This document shows, piece by piece, positions 16,078-25,273 of a stretch of 47,330 nt of DNA. The notes under the pieces were generated by a model. That model was not told the DNA's origin. It searched no databases and saw only the letters and a list, made by a program, of their open reading frames with translations. Position numbers and translations under genes: made by a program. The first letter of the stretch is position 1. The number at the start of each line of letters is the position of its first letter. This DNA is from Alphaproteobacteria bacterium (lineage in GTDB: Bacteria > Pseudomonadota > Alphaproteobacteria > Caulobacterales > Maricaulaceae), in the NCBI GenBank assembly GCA_016124665.1, contig WGNH01000040.1:1-47330 (forward strand), written 5' to 3'.

Positions 16078-16290
16078 ATGGCCCAAGGTACGGTCAAATT
16101 CTTTAACCACAGCAAAGGCTTCGGCTTTATCACCCCGGACGAGGGCGGCGCGGATGTGTTTGTTCACATCTCTGCGGTCAACGCATCGGGTCTGCCAGGT
16201 CTCGAAGACGGTCAACGTGTCACTTTTGACACCGAGCCCGATCGCCGTGGCAAAGGACCCAAGGCTGTGAACCTGCAATACGCAGAGTAA
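16078..16290 (+). CDS. CspA-family cold shock protein
   Basis: 70-residue single cold-shock domain, a nucleic-acid chaperone with an OB fold. RNP1 is [11 protein letters not shown] and RNP2 is DVFVHISAV. It starts [16 protein letters not shown], with His at the place where many CspA proteins have an aromatic or Asn residue. RBS GAGGAAGG lies upstream. It has a long leader, as expected for cold-shock mRNAs, and a strong terminator after it, so it is monocistronic. Confidence 0.95.
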   Translation: MAQGTVKFFNHSKGFGFITPDEGGADVFVHISAVNASGLPGLEDGQRVTFDTEPDRRGKGPKAVNLQYAE

Positions 16291-16322
16291 TCACGCCGCC
16301 GTTCTGGTTCCAGGACAGGCAA

Positions 16323-16357
16323 GCGGCCGCCGGATCATCCGGCGGCCGTTTTCTTTT
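16323..16357 (+). terminator. Rho-independent terminator after csp
   Basis: Perfect 10-bp stem CGGCCGCCGG (16324-16333) and CCGGCGGCCG (16339-16348) with a 5-nt loop, followed by TTTTCTTTT. It lies between the csp stop and the convergent glpQ stop. Confidence 0.93.
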
Positions 16358-16363
16358 GCGTCT

Positions 16364-17365
16364 CTATTGCCCGGCCATGTCCTGACGGACCCGGACAGCC
16401 GTAGCCGGAAAGTCGGTGAAGACGGCATCGACGCCGAGCGTATAGAGGGCGCGCAATTCATCCTCCACCGTGCCGCCGACCAGCGGGTCCCGGTCATCGC
16501 GCACGGTCCAGACATGCACATCCAGGCCCAGCGCATGGGCGTTTTCCAGCAATCCCGTCGATGTCCCGTCCGGGTTCAGCAGCAGGGCTTTGTTCGCGCC
16601 GAGCGCGTCGGCAAATTGCGCCACCACGTCCAGCGGATAGCCGTTCATGTCGCCGCCCGGCTCGTCCGGCGCGGAATAGAGCATGGCGAGACGGACGGGC
16701 GCGACGGCGTTCATGCGGATGAGGAAACCGGCATCGAAGGATTGCACGACCACAGGCGCCTCCTCTGAAAACAGATCGTGATCGAGCAGTGCCTGATTCA
16801 GCAGTGGCAGGGGGTCCAGCCCGGCCGCGGCGAATTCCTCCGGATGCTTGACCTCGGGTTCGAGGCCGATGGTGCAGCCGCATTCGGCCTCCGCCGCGTC
16901 CACAAGGGTCAGAATCTCTTCGAAAGTCGGGATATTGTAGAGGCCGTTAAAGGACGGGTCCCGATCGGGCTGGGGCTGTATGGCGCGCAGCGTGCGCAAT
17001 TCCTGCAGCGTGAAATCAAACACCCACCAGTCCATACGCCCGCCGAATTCCCGCTGGCGATCCTCAAATCCGGGATGGCCGGCGACATTGGTCGTGGTCG
17101 AAAGATAGGCATCATGGCGCGCCACAAGGACGCCATCGGAGGTGACGACAAGGTCGGGCTCAATGACATCCGCGCCTTGCTCGATCGCCAGCGCATAGGC
17201 TTCCAGCGTATGTTCCGGCAGGTCACCGCTGGCCCCGCGATGAGCAATGACGGCGGGCTGAACCCCCGTGCGGGTATTCCACATCACGGATTGTTCCGAA
17301 GATGAATCCGGGCCCGGCGTACAGGCCATCACGCCCAGGCTGACCAGCAAGATTGCGACACGCAT
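16364..17365 (-). CDS. glpQ: Glycerophosphodiester phosphodiesterase, lipoprotein
   Basis: 333-residue GDPD enzyme that hydrolyses glycerophosphodiesters to glycerol-3-phosphate and an alcohol. The lipoprotein signal MRVAILLVSLGVMAC (lipobox VMAC) indicates membrane anchoring on the periplasmic side. Catalytic motif PAVIAHRGASGDLPEHT, metal ligands in GADVIEPDLVVTSDG, second His in VLVARHDAYL; a large GDPD insertion covers residues about 90-160. The C-terminus has VHVWTVRDD and DAVFTDFPATAV, the typical end of the TIM barrel. The start at 17365 is set by GGGGAG 8 nt upstream. Confidence 0.92.
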   Translation of the reverse strand: MRVAILLVSLGVMACTPGPDSSSEQSVMWNTRTGVQPAVIAHRGASGDLPEHTLEAYALAIEQGADVIEPDLVVTSDGVLVARHDAYLSTTTNVAGHPGFEDRQREFGGRMDWWVFDFTLQELRTLRAIQPQPDRDPSFNGLYNIPTFEEILTLVDAAEAECGCTIGLEPEVKHPEEFAAAGLDPLPLLNQALLDHDLFSEEAPVVVQSFDAGFLIRMNAVAPVRLAMLYSAPDEPGGDMNGYPLDVVAQFADALGANKALLLNPDGTSTGLLENAHALGLDVHVWTVRDDRDPLVGGTVEDELRALYTLGVDAVFTDFPATAVRVRQDMAGQ

Positions 17366-17428
17366 GATGACACTCCCCATTCCTCCGGCAACAGGCTAGC
17401 CTGTCTTCATGATGATTGGGAGACAGAG

Positions 17429-17953
17429 ATGAGTACGCCGACACGTTTTGACACACTGGCACAGGCTGCCGGCCGCTATGGCGAGGCGAGTCTGGAAAAT
17501 TACGCCCTTGTCCGCTCCCTTGCCGAACGGATCTCGACCGGCTTCTGCAAATATCTCGGTGACAAGAAGAAATGCGTCCATCTGGTGCCGCCCGAAGGGC
17601 CCTTTTCCCCGCTGGAATACGGATCGGGCGCGTTTTCTGTCTCCGGACAGGGCTTTCTGCCTCTCGGGGAGATCAGCTTCGGTCTGGCGGTGCGGGTATC
17701 GCATACGGGAGACTGGATCCGCATTGTATTGTCCGCGGAGAAGGAAGGGCCGGACCTGGATGTGGCGATTGCCGGCGGGCGAAATTTCGCTTTCCGTCTG
17801 CCCATCAGTGAAGACCGGCTACAGGAATTCTTCGCCCTGATGTTCGAGCATCTCACCGACTGGTTCAATGACCAGGCGGATCATTATGCCAATGGCGTCT
17901 ATGGCGGTGGCGGAATGGGCTTTGAATTCATCCACGCCGACCAGGATGCCTAA
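17429..17953 (+). CDS. Conserved-looking hypothetical protein
   Basis: 174 residues, soluble, no signal peptide. An N-terminal helical part (about 1-40) is followed by alternating beta-like segments (GQGFLPLGEISFGLAVRVS, DWIRIVLSAEKEG) and a C-terminal helix (LQEFFALMFEHLTDWFND) with a Gly-rich end (YGGGGMGFEF). RBS GGGAG lies 7 nt before the ATG. Good coding composition, but no family recognised. It overlaps the convergent neighbour by 4 bp at the stop codons. Confidence 0.75.
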   Translation: MSTPTRFDTLAQAAGRYGEASLENYALVRSLAERISTGFCKYLGDKKKCVHLVPPEGPFSPLEYGSGAFSVSGQGFLPLGEISFGLAVRVSHTGDWIRIVLSAEKEGPDLDVAIAGGRNFAFRLPISEDRLQEFFALMFEHLTDWFNDQADHYANGVYGGGGMGFEFIHADQDA

Positions 17954-18258
17954 TCCTGCATTGCCTCCAGCAGTTCTGCGGCCTCTGACAGGCCGGAAAA
18001 CTGTGACTGGAACCAGCTGACGGCATCGCCCATTTCGACCGGCTGAACGCCAAGGGCGCTGGCTGCGGCCAGCCCGGTTGACGCGGCCGCCCCCAGAAGG
18101 GCGGTCGAGACACCGCGGCGGCGCAGGACAAAGCCGGCAATCTGCCGGAGACTGTCAAACAGCCATCCCGACCCGAATAGCCGTACGGCGCTGCCGATGA
18201 TCAGTGCGGCCCCGGCCGAAACCAGAACCAGATCCATTTCCGTTGGTAAAAAGGACAT
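17950..18258 (-). CDS. Small hydrophobic hypothetical protein
   Basis: 102 residues with a hydrophobic N-terminal segment (MDLVLVSAGAALIIGSAVRLF) and a second weak one (STALLGAAASTGLAAASALG), separated by an Arg-rich turn (VLRRRG). The C-terminus is amphipathic and acidic. RBS GGAGG lies 6 nt before the ATG. No family recognised. Its stop overlaps that of the convergent gene by 4 bp. Confidence 0.65.
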   Translation of the reverse strand: MSFLPTEMDLVLVSAGAALIIGSAVRLFGSGWLFDSLRQIAGFVLRRRGVSTALLGAAASTGLAAASALGVQPVEMGDAVSWFQSQFSGLSEAAELLEAMQD

Positions 18259-18352
18259 GCCTGCCTCCCCTGTTGGTGAAGCCAGACAACATGATGACGC
18301 TTGAGCGAAAGCTGAAAACCTTGCTCATCCCCCATTCAGGAAAGCGCCGGCC

Positions 18353-18532
18353 TCAGGGCCAGTCCGGCGGCTCTCCCCCGCCGGGCTGATCGCCCGAGCA
18401 ATAGGGCCAGTTCGGATCACTCGGACCATTGCCTTCGCAGGTGGCGGGCCGGCCCTCATAAGGTGTGATGCAGCCCGACAGGGCGAGCGCGCCTGACGCT
18501 GCCAGAAGAATGACGCTGATACGCTTCAACAT
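18353..18532 (-). CDS. Small lipoprotein, 59 residues
   Basis: Short gene read directly from the minus strand. It begins MLKRISVILLAASGALALSG and then Cys21, a textbook lipobox (LSGC). The mature part of about 39 residues is Pro/Gly-rich with two further Cys (ATCEG, PYCSG) and ends EPPDWP-stop. RBS GAGGGG lies 5 nt before the ATG. The signal peptide, lipobox and RBS together make it a real gene despite its size. Function unknown; it belongs to the entericidin-size class of lipoproteins but does not obviously resemble them. Confidence 0.8.
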   Translation of the reverse strand: MLKRISVILLAASGALALSGCITPYEGRPATCEGNGPSDPNWPYCSGDQPGGGEPPDWP

Positions 18533-18703
18533 GAAATCCCCTCTCAGCCCCTGTTGAAGGAGCTGCAGCCATGGTGGGGCAGGGCTGGCGGGCGCGCAAG
18601 GGGCGCAGATGATGAATTGCCTTATTCACGCCGCCTTAACGCCGTCAGGCGATCAAGCTTGCAGGAATAATCACGGTGAGTCCGGACAGGAGCCAGACCT
18701 TCC

Positions 18704-20632
18704 TTGAGCGATAACAGAAAACCCCCCGCCCCCTGGCGGCGGCGTCAGGGCCCGCCACGCAGACCGGCGCGCGGAAACAGTCCGGGCTTTGGCTGGATGC
18801 GTCTGGTCCTGTCGCTGGCGGTGATCGGGTTTCTGGCCGTGTCCGCCTTTCTGGTGGCGATCACGCGGGATCTGCCCAATGTCTCTGAAATCGATCTGGC
18901 GCAGCCGCGTCTCGGCGGTGAAGTCTATCTCGACCGCGACGGACAGGTGATTTCGCGGCGCGGGGCCAGCCGCGGCGTCTCGTTATCAGTCGATGAATTA
19001 CCGGACTATCTGGTCAATGCCGTGCTCAGCGTCGAGGATCGCCGCTTCTACGAGCATTCCGGGATTGATCTGCGCGGTGTGGCGCGCGCCATGCTGGCCA
19101 ATCTGCGCGCCGGACGTGTCGTCCAGGGCGGCTCGACCATCAGCCAGCAGCTGGCCAAGAATCTGTTCCTGACCCCGGAGCGGACATTCGTGCGGAAAAT
19201 CCAGGAAATGGTGCTGGCCTGGCAGCTGGAGCAGCGGTTTTCCAAGGATGAGATCCTCGCGCTTTATCTCGACCGCGTCTATTTCGGTGCCGGAGCCTAT
19301 GGCGTCGAGGCCGCCGCCCAGCGCTATTTCGGCCGCTCGGCGCGCCATGTCTCGCTCGGAGAAGCAGCGCTGCTGGCCGGGCTGTTGAAGGCTCCCTCCC
19401 GCTATTCTCCCGCCAATGATCTCGAACGCGCCGCTGCCCGCGCAACCGTAGTGCTGGATCTGATGTATGAAACCGGCCGCATCACCGAGGCAGAACGCAT
19501 CGAGGCGGCGCAAACTCCCATCCGCGTCGCCCGCGCGGCCTCCACGCCGGGCGCGGGATATTTCATCGACTCGATCGAGCAGGAGGCCCGCACGCTGGCC
19601 GGTGACCGCGAGGCCGATATCGTCGTCTTCACCACGCTGGACATTGACGCCCAGCGCGCCGCGGAAAATGCCGTACGGTCTGTCATGACCGATCCGGACA
19701 CTGCCCGCGGCGCCGGTCAGGCCGCCCTGGTTGCCCTATCCGGAGACGGAGCGATCCGGGCCATGGTGGGCGGTGTGGATTATGCCGCCAGCCCCTATAA
19801 CCGCGCCCTCAATGCCCGGCGGCAGCCCGGCTCGGCGTTCAAGGTATTTGTCTATGCGTCGGCCTTTGAAGGCGGGTTGCGCCCGGAAGATATGCGCGAC
19901 GACGTGCCGGTGTCCTGGGGCAATTGGTCGCCGGAGAATTATAATGGCCGCTATTCCGGTCCGATGACGCTGGAAACCGCGTTTTCAGAATCCTCCAATG
20001 TGGTCGCCGCGCGGGTGGCGGAAGAAACCGGGCACGGCTTTATTGCCGCCCTTGCCCGCCGTCTGGGCATTGAAAGCGAAATCCGCGTTGACCGGTCAAT
20101 GGCGCTGGGCGCGTTCGAAGTGACACCGATCGAGCTGGCGACGGCCTATGCCGCCTTTGCCAATGGCGGGCAGCGTGCGCATTCCCATGCCATCGAGCGC
20201 ATCGAAACCGTCGACGGCGAGGTGTTGTGGCAATACGAGGCACCGGCCGCGGAAACCGTGCTCGATCAACGCACCCTGTCCTGGATGCGGCGCCTGCTGG
20301 AGACGACGGCGCGTTCCGGCACGGCGCGCTTTGCCGCTGTGCCGGGCACGGTGACCGGGGCGAAGACCGGGACGACGAATGATAATCGCGATGCCTGGAT
20401 TGCCGGCTATACCGGCGGCCTGACGGCAGCTGTCTGGGTCGGCAATGATGATTTCTCGCCTACCGACCGCGCGGCCGGGTCCGGCCCGCCGGCCGCCATT
20501 TTCCGGGCTTTCATGGCGGAGGCCCCGCCGGAAGCCGGTGTTCCGGCCAGCTGGACGCCGCCTGTGGTGGAAGCCGAAGAGGAACGCGATCCGATCTCAT
20601 CCCTCTTGTCGCGCATCGGTGTGGGCGGCTAA
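18704..20632 (+). CDS. Class A penicillin-binding protein (PBP1A family, bifunctional)
   Basis: 642-residue peptidoglycan synthase with a short basic cytoplasmic tail and one TM helix (about 25-48). GT51 glycosyltransferase domain: catalytic Glu in VLSVEDRRFYEHSGID, then GGSTISQQLAKNLFL and RKIQEMVLAWQLE. Transpeptidase domain: SAFK with Ser377, SSN at 430-432 and KTGT from Lys554. It is shorter than typical PBP1A and lacks the large inserted outer-membrane/OB domain. The start is TTG 18704, with AGGAG 11 nt upstream; no ATG fits the conserved N-terminus. It precedes the acidic lipoprotein gene by 88 bp, possibly as one unit. Confidence 0.94.
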   Translation: MSDNRKPPAPWRRRQGPPRRPARGNSPGFGWMRLVLSLAVIGFLAVSAFLVAITRDLPNVSEIDLAQPRLGGEVYLDRDGQVISRRGASRGVSLSVDELPDYLVNAVLSVEDRRFYEHSGIDLRGVARAMLANLRAGRVVQGGSTISQQLAKNLFLTPERTFVRKIQEMVLAWQLEQRFSKDEILALYLDRVYFGAGAYGVEAAAQRYFGRSARHVSLGEAALLAGLLKAPSRYSPANDLERAAARATVVLDLMYETGRITEAERIEAAQTPIRVARAASTPGAGYFIDSIEQEARTLAGDREADIVVFTTLDIDAQRAAENAVRSVMTDPDTARGAGQAALVALSGDGAIRAMVGGVDYAASPYNRALNARRQPGSAFKVFVYASAFEGGLRPEDMRDDVPVSWGNWSPENYNGRYSGPMTLETAFSESSNVVAARVAEETGHGFIAALARRLGIESEIRVDRSMALGAFEVTPIELATAYAAFANGGQRAHSHAIERIETVDGEVLWQYEAPAAETVLDQRTLSWMRRLLETTARSGTARFAAVPGTVTGAKTGTTNDNRDAWIAGYTGGLTAAVWVGNDDFSPTDRAAGSGPPAAIFRAFMAEAPPEAGVPASWTPPVVEAEEERDPISSLLSRIGVGG

Positions 20633-20720
20633 CCTCCCAATCAGCTTTTTCCAATTGCATGGATGACGCCCGCGCGCGTCTGTGCTTGATTATCCATCTG
20701 AATTTTTCCGGGGACCCTTC

Positions 20721-22370
20721 ATGAAAAATGCCTTGATCATATCCGTATCCGCCCTTGCGCTGGGGGCCTGCAATGACGATTCCGCCAGCAATGGCGATAT
20801 CGCCATCACGCCGGTGGACGAAGCCACCGCCGCCAGCGCGCTGGAAGCGCTGCACCTGGCCAATTCCGGTGATGGCGTTGTCAGCTGGGACAGCCGCAGT
20901 TTCGATGACGGCGTCTACACCTTCACCGGGCTGACCTTTGTCTTTCCTGAAGACGAGGAGAAGCGCGAGGGCGAAGAGGAAGCGGGCGCTTCGGCCGGTG
21001 TGGAATTCTCGACCAATACGATGACTGCCGAAAGCATGACGCTGGCCTCGCCGCGCTTTGATGCCGACGGCAATGTGATCTTCGACCGGCTGGCCATCAA
21101 TGCCATGACGCTGGGCACGGATGATGACGAATTCGACGGCACGATTGACGGGTTTGTCATTGAACAGCCCAGTGCCGACCTGGTGGCCACCCTCGCCCAC
21201 GGGTTTTCCGGTGACGCGTCCGGGGATGACGGATTTGATGAGGGGGACTGGACCTATGGCCTCTTCGCTGTCGAGGGCGTGAACATTGCCGGGACGGAAG
21301 ACGGCAACAGTTTCACCGCCCGTCTTGGCCGTCTGGCGATTGACGATCTGACCGAGTTCACGATCGGCCGCTTCGAATTGCTGGATTTCGCCGTTGAAGG
21401 CATGGATGACGAGGTCGGTATCATCAATTTCCGCGTCGATGAAATGTCGGCAGACGGGATAGGCGAAGGCATCACCTATCCGTTCGCGGCGCAATTCGCG
21501 ATGATGGGTTCGGCTTTTTCTCCGGACACGCCGAATGAGGACATCACGGCCGGGATGCCGGAAATGCCGGAAGATTTCGATCCGCTGGATGCCTATGACA
21601 GCGCCACGATCCGCGGCCTCAATGCCAATATCGGCGGTATTACCGTGACGCTCGACTCCCTGACCGCCAATGTCGATGATGATGGCGATGAGGTCCGATA
21701 TGTCAGCGAAATGACGCCGCTGGTGATCGCACCGGATGCGAATTATCCGCTGGGCGCGCAAATGCAGATGGGCCTCGGCATGCTGGGCTATCAGCAGCTC
21801 GAATTCGTCTCCGAAGGGGCCTCTGTCTATGAGCGCGAAGCCGACCGCGCCTATACCGATGGCGGCAATTATTTCGAAATGCGGGACGGTTTCCGGGTCG
21901 AGGTTGAAAGCGACATGTCCGGGCTGATGGCCTATTCCCTCGCCGCCCTGCAGATGGGCTATACAATGGACGAGCCCGATCCGGAGCAGGTGCTGAGCCT
22001 TCTTGACCCGCTGGTGCTCAGGAATTTCGTGTTCCGGCTCGAGGATTTGTCGCTTCTGGACCGCGCCCTGACGGCAGCGTCTGCCATGCAGGGCATGCCC
22101 AAGGAGCAGCTGCGGATGCAGGCCGGCGCGATGATCACCATGGGCACGATGGCGGCACCGGCGGAAATCCCGCGGGCTCTGCTGACGGAGTTTTCGACCG
22201 CGATGACGAATTTCATCGCCAATGGCGGCACGGTCGAAGTGCGGATTTCACCGGATAATCCGGTCCGCATTGCCGATCTCGTGGCGCAGGCGGAAGCCGG
22301 GACTCTGGATTATGAGGCGATGGGGATTTCCATCACTTCCGTTCCGGCGGAGGAAGACGGGACCGAATAG
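20721..22370 (+). CDS. Large acidic lipoprotein, unknown
   Basis: 549 residues. Lipoprotein signal MKNALIISVSALALGAC, lipobox LGAC. The mature protein is strikingly rich in Asp and Glu, with few lysines. It shows repeated beta-type blocks of the form (F/L)DRLAINAMTLG, FTARLGRLAIDDLTEF and INFRVDEMSADG, suggesting a repetitive beta structure like AsmA or DUF945-type periplasmic proteins; that comparison is weak. The C-terminus has two helical stretches and ends in an acidic tail. The ATG at 20721 has GGGGA upstream and gives a proper signal peptide. Function unknown. Confidence 0.8.
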   Translation: MKNALIISVSALALGACNDDSASNGDIAITPVDEATAASALEALHLANSGDGVVSWDSRSFDDGVYTFTGLTFVFPEDEEKREGEEEAGASAGVEFSTNTMTAESMTLASPRFDADGNVIFDRLAINAMTLGTDDDEFDGTIDGFVIEQPSADLVATLAHGFSGDASGDDGFDEGDWTYGLFAVEGVNIAGTEDGNSFTARLGRLAIDDLTEFTIGRFELLDFAVEGMDDEVGIINFRVDEMSADGIGEGITYPFAAQFAMMGSAFSPDTPNEDITAGMPEMPEDFDPLDAYDSATIRGLNANIGGITVTLDSLTANVDDDGDEVRYVSEMTPLVIAPDANYPLGAQMQMGLGMLGYQQLEFVSEGASVYEREADRAYTDGGNYFEMRDGFRVEVESDMSGLMAYSLAALQMGYTMDEPDPEQVLSLLDPLVLRNFVFRLEDLSLLDRALTAASAMQGMPKEQLRMQAGAMITMGTMAAPAEIPRALLTEFSTAMTNFIANGGTVEVRISPDNPVRIADLVAQAEAGTLDYEAMGISITSVPAEEDGTE

Positions 22371-22371
22371 A

Positions 22372-23496
22372 TCAGCGCGACAGGCGGATGACCGAGCCAT
22401 TATTGGCGTCGGTCAGCACGTAAAGGCTGCCATCGGGCGCGGTGCGGATATCCCGCATGCGCGCGCCGAGATCGCCGAGAATAACGGTCTGCCCTTGTGG
22501 CAGGCCGTTTTCATTGAGATCGACGATACGGATATGCCCTGAAGCGGTGTCCGCATTGCCCGGCTGCAGGGTGGCAATCAGCAGGTCGTCCTGCCATTCC
22601 GGAAACATGTCTCCGCGATAGAGCGTCATGCCCGCCGGGGCGATGGACGGGTCCCACACCAGGATCGGGTCGCGCATGCCGGGATAGGTTTCATAGGGGC
22701 TGATAATGGCCCCGGAATAATCAATGCCGAAAGTCGCAATCGGCCAGCCATAATTGACGCCGGGCGCGATGATGTTGACCTCGTCCCCGCCGCGCGGGCC
22801 GTGCTCGTGTGAAATAATCCGGTCCGTTTCCGGATCATACAGAATTGCCTGCGCATTGCGGTGACCCCAGGAATAGACGCCGGGTGCGCCATCCTCGATC
22901 TCGGGATTGTCTTCCGGAATGGACCCGTCCGCATTCAGCCGCACCGTCGTGCCGAAATGATTGGAAGGGTCCTGGGCCTCCTCGCGATAGTCAAAGCCCT
23001 CGCCGATGGTGACGATGAAAGTGCCGTCGGGCAGGAAGGTCATCCGCCCGGCATAGTGGGCGTCGGTATCCTTGGTGATATTGGCTTCGAAAATCGTCTC
23101 GACCTCGCTCAGCGCTCCATCGGCATAGCGCCCGCGCGCAATGGCCAGACGATTGGCCCGGCGATGGCCGACCGCATAGGTCAGATAGACCAGGTGGTTG
23201 TCCGCAAACTCCGGATGCAGGACAACATCCAGCATTCCGCCCTGGCCGGCGACATAGGGCTCCGGCGCGCCGGACACCGGCTCGGCCTGAAGCCCGTCTT
23301 CTGTGATCCGCCGCAAATATCCGCCGCGCTCGGTGACCAGCAGCTCCCCCTCCGGCAGGAAAGCCAGCGACCAGGGATGCACCAGACCGGAGGCGACTAC
23401 CTCGATTTCGCCGTCAAATTCGCTGTTGGGCAGCGCGTCCTGTGCCAGTGCCGGCGCGGAAAGCGTCAAAACCATCAGAGCGGAGCGGAACCACAT
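22372..23496 (-). CDS. PQQ-dependent aldose sugar dehydrogenase-like, secreted
   Basis: 374-residue six-bladed propeller of the soluble glucose/aldose dehydrogenase (YliI/Asd) family. Cleavable signal peptide MWFRSALMVLTLSAPALAQ. Family motifs: LVHPWSLAFLPEGELLVTER, GGMLDVVLHPEF, HYAGRMTFLPDGTFIVTIGE, VYSWGHRNAQAILYDP and EHGPRGGDEVNII, with the conserved catalytic His and PQQ-binding Arg/Asn residues. It acts in the periplasm, oxidising sugars and passing electrons to the respiratory chain if PQQ is present; no PQQ genes are in the window. Convergent with the lipoprotein gene, with 1 bp between them. Confidence 0.92.
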   Translation of the reverse strand: MWFRSALMVLTLSAPALAQDALPNSEFDGEIEVVASGLVHPWSLAFLPEGELLVTERGGYLRRITEDGLQAEPVSGAPEPYVAGQGGMLDVVLHPEFADNHLVYLTYAVGHRRANRLAIARGRYADGALSEVETIFEANITKDTDAHYAGRMTFLPDGTFIVTIGEGFDYREEAQDPSNHFGTTVRLNADGSIPEDNPEIEDGAPGVYSWGHRNAQAILYDPETDRIISHEHGPRGGDEVNIIAPGVNYGWPIATFGIDYSGAIISPYETYPGMRDPILVWDPSIAPAGMTLYRGDMFPEWQDDLLIATLQPGNADTASGHIRIVDLNENGLPQGQTVILGDLGARMRDIRTAPDGSLYVLTDANNGSVIRLSR

Positions 23497-23561
23497 GGTG
23501 TCACCTGTCTTTTATCGGGTTACAGTCGAAGTTGAAGATAGCGCACAAAACGGACTTTAAC

Positions 23562-24020
23562 ATGCCCGCCCGGATCAGACCTGTTATCGCCTACCTCGCC
23601 GCCGTTGTGACGGGCGGCCTGGCGACAACCATCCTGTCTACCCAAATCGTGTTGCAATATCTGGTCAATGCCGGAGCGGCCATGCCTCTGGACGCGCGGC
23701 TGGATGCGACGCTGGCGGACCTTGGCGGCTTTGCGCCAACGCTGACCTTGCTGACGGCGATCGGCTATCTGATTGCCTTTCCGGTGGCGCGCCTTGTGTC
23801 CCGCCGGATCGGTGGCCTGCGCACGTCCGGTTATGTCCTCGCCGGTTTTGTCACCATCATGGTGATGATCTATGCCATCGAGGTCTTCTACCAGGCCGTT
23901 CTGGCGTCCACGATCACGCCGATCGGCTCGGGCCGCGACTTATGGGGCCTGTTGATCATCGGGCTGGGCGGCGCGCTGGGGGGCGCCGTGTTTGCGCAGC
24001 TTGCGAAACGGAAGTCCTAG
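23562..24020 (+). CDS. Four-helix membrane protein, unknown
   Basis: 152 residues with about four membrane segments (near 8-30, 55-78, 88-110, 125-145). The start MPARIRPVIAYLAAVV at 23562 is chosen because the longer frame runs into the divergent dehydrogenase gene. The last segment is Gly-rich (LLIIGLGGALGGAVFAQL). No family recognised. Its stop shares a CTAG with the stop of phaZ on the other strand. Confidence 0.7.
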   Translation: MPARIRPVIAYLAAVVTGGLATTILSTQIVLQYLVNAGAAMPLDARLDATLADLGGFAPTLTLLTAIGYLIAFPVARLVSRRIGGLRTSGYVLAGFVTIMVMIYAIEVFYQAVLASTITPIGSGRDLWGLLIIGLGGALGGAVFAQLAKRKS

Positions 24021-25246
24021 GCCCCGCGGCCTTTTTCAGCCATGAAGGCCTTCATGCGCGGCGCGATTTCGGTCTCGAACCGGCTGCCATTGAAGACGCC
24101 GTAATGGCCGACTTTCGGCTGCACCCAGTCCAGCCGGATATCGGCCGGAATGTTCGCGCACAGATCATGCGCCGCCTGGGTCTGGCCGATGCCGGAAATA
24201 TCGTCATTCTCGCCTTCGACCGTCATCAGCGCGATATCGGTGATTCTTGACGGATCCACCTTGCGGCCGCGATGCTCGAATTCGCCGCGCGGCAGGGTGT
24301 GGTGCTGGAAGACGTCCCTGATCGTCTGCAGATAGAATTCCTCGGTCAGATCCATGACGGAGAGATATTCATCATAGAACTGACGGTGCTTGTCGGCGCT
24401 GTCGCCGTCTTCCTCGACCAGGTGGTTGAAGAATTGCCAGTGGGCATCGACATGGCGTTCCCAGTTCATCTGCATGAATCCGGAGAGCTGCAGAAAGCCC
24501 GGATAAACGCGGCGCATCGCCCCGGGATAGGGAGCGGGCACGGTATGAATGGCGTTGTTCTCGAACCATTCGAAAGGTTTTTCTTCCGCCAGCTTGTTGG
24601 GCACGGTGGGCGACAGGCGCGCATCGATGGGCGAGCCCATGAAAGTCATCGAGGCCGGGCGTAGCGGATCCTTGTCCTCGGCCATCAGCGCACAGGCGGC
24701 GAGCGTCGGCGGGCCGGGCTGGCAAACCGCCACGACATGCACGCTTTCGCCGGCGGCGCGGATCATGTCGGCCACATGGTCGACAAAATCATTGAGATCA
24801 AACCGGCCTTCCGTAACCGGCACGGCGGCAGCATCGATCCAGTCGGTGATATAGACCTCGGCATCCGGCAGGAAGGCCTTGACCGTGCCGCGCAGCAGCG
24901 TGGCGTGATGGCCCGACATCGGCGCCACGAACAGCACTTTGGGCTGACCGGACGGGGCGGTTTCGCGCCTGAAATGGACGAGGTTGCAGAAGGGCGAGGA
25001 CCAGACGGTTTCCGGGGTCACCGCGACGGTCTTGCCGTCAATCTCCGTGGTGGGCAGGGCCCAGTCCGGCTTGCCATAGCGCCGGGTCATGGATTCAAAC
25101 AGATCGGCTGCCGCCGCGGTCGTGCGTCCCGCCAGCGTGTCGCCCATCGGATTCCACGGCGCGCGCAGCGTGCGGCGCGTGGCATTTGCCGCGGCGCGCC
25201 AGGGCGTCATCGCCAGTCTGCTGATCTCGATCATGCTGTAGAGCAT
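24017..25246 (-). CDS. phaZ: Intracellular polyhydroxyalkanoate depolymerase PhaZ
   Basis: 409-residue enzyme that mobilises stored poly(3-hydroxybutyrate) granules. The start MLYSMIEISRLAMTPWRA matches the family N-terminus and has AAAGGTG upstream. Catalytic Cys in VVAVCQPGPPTLAA, in place of the lipase-box Ser. Other signatures: VAPMSGHHATLLRGTV, YITDWIDAAAVPV, FNHLVEEDGDSA, LMTVEGENDDISG (Asp) and VGHYGVFNGSRF (His). It implies carbon storage as PHB; no synthase gene is in the window. Confidence 0.95.
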   Translation of the reverse strand: MLYSMIEISRLAMTPWRAAANATRRTLRAPWNPMGDTLAGRTTAAAADLFESMTRRYGKPDWALPTTEIDGKTVAVTPETVWSSPFCNLVHFRRETAPSGQPKVLFVAPMSGHHATLLRGTVKAFLPDAEVYITDWIDAAAVPVTEGRFDLNDFVDHVADMIRAAGESVHVVAVCQPGPPTLAACALMAEDKDPLRPASMTFMGSPIDARLSPTVPNKLAEEKPFEWFENNAIHTVPAPYPGAMRRVYPGFLQLSGFMQMNWERHVDAHWQFFNHLVEEDGDSADKHRQFYDEYLSVMDLTEEFYLQTIRDVFQHHTLPRGEFEHRGRKVDPSRITDIALMTVEGENDDISGIGQTQAAHDLCANIPADIRLDWVQPKVGHYGVFNGSRFETEIAPRMKAFMAEKGRGA

Positions 25247-25273
25247 GGAAACACCTTTCATGGCCCCGCGGGA

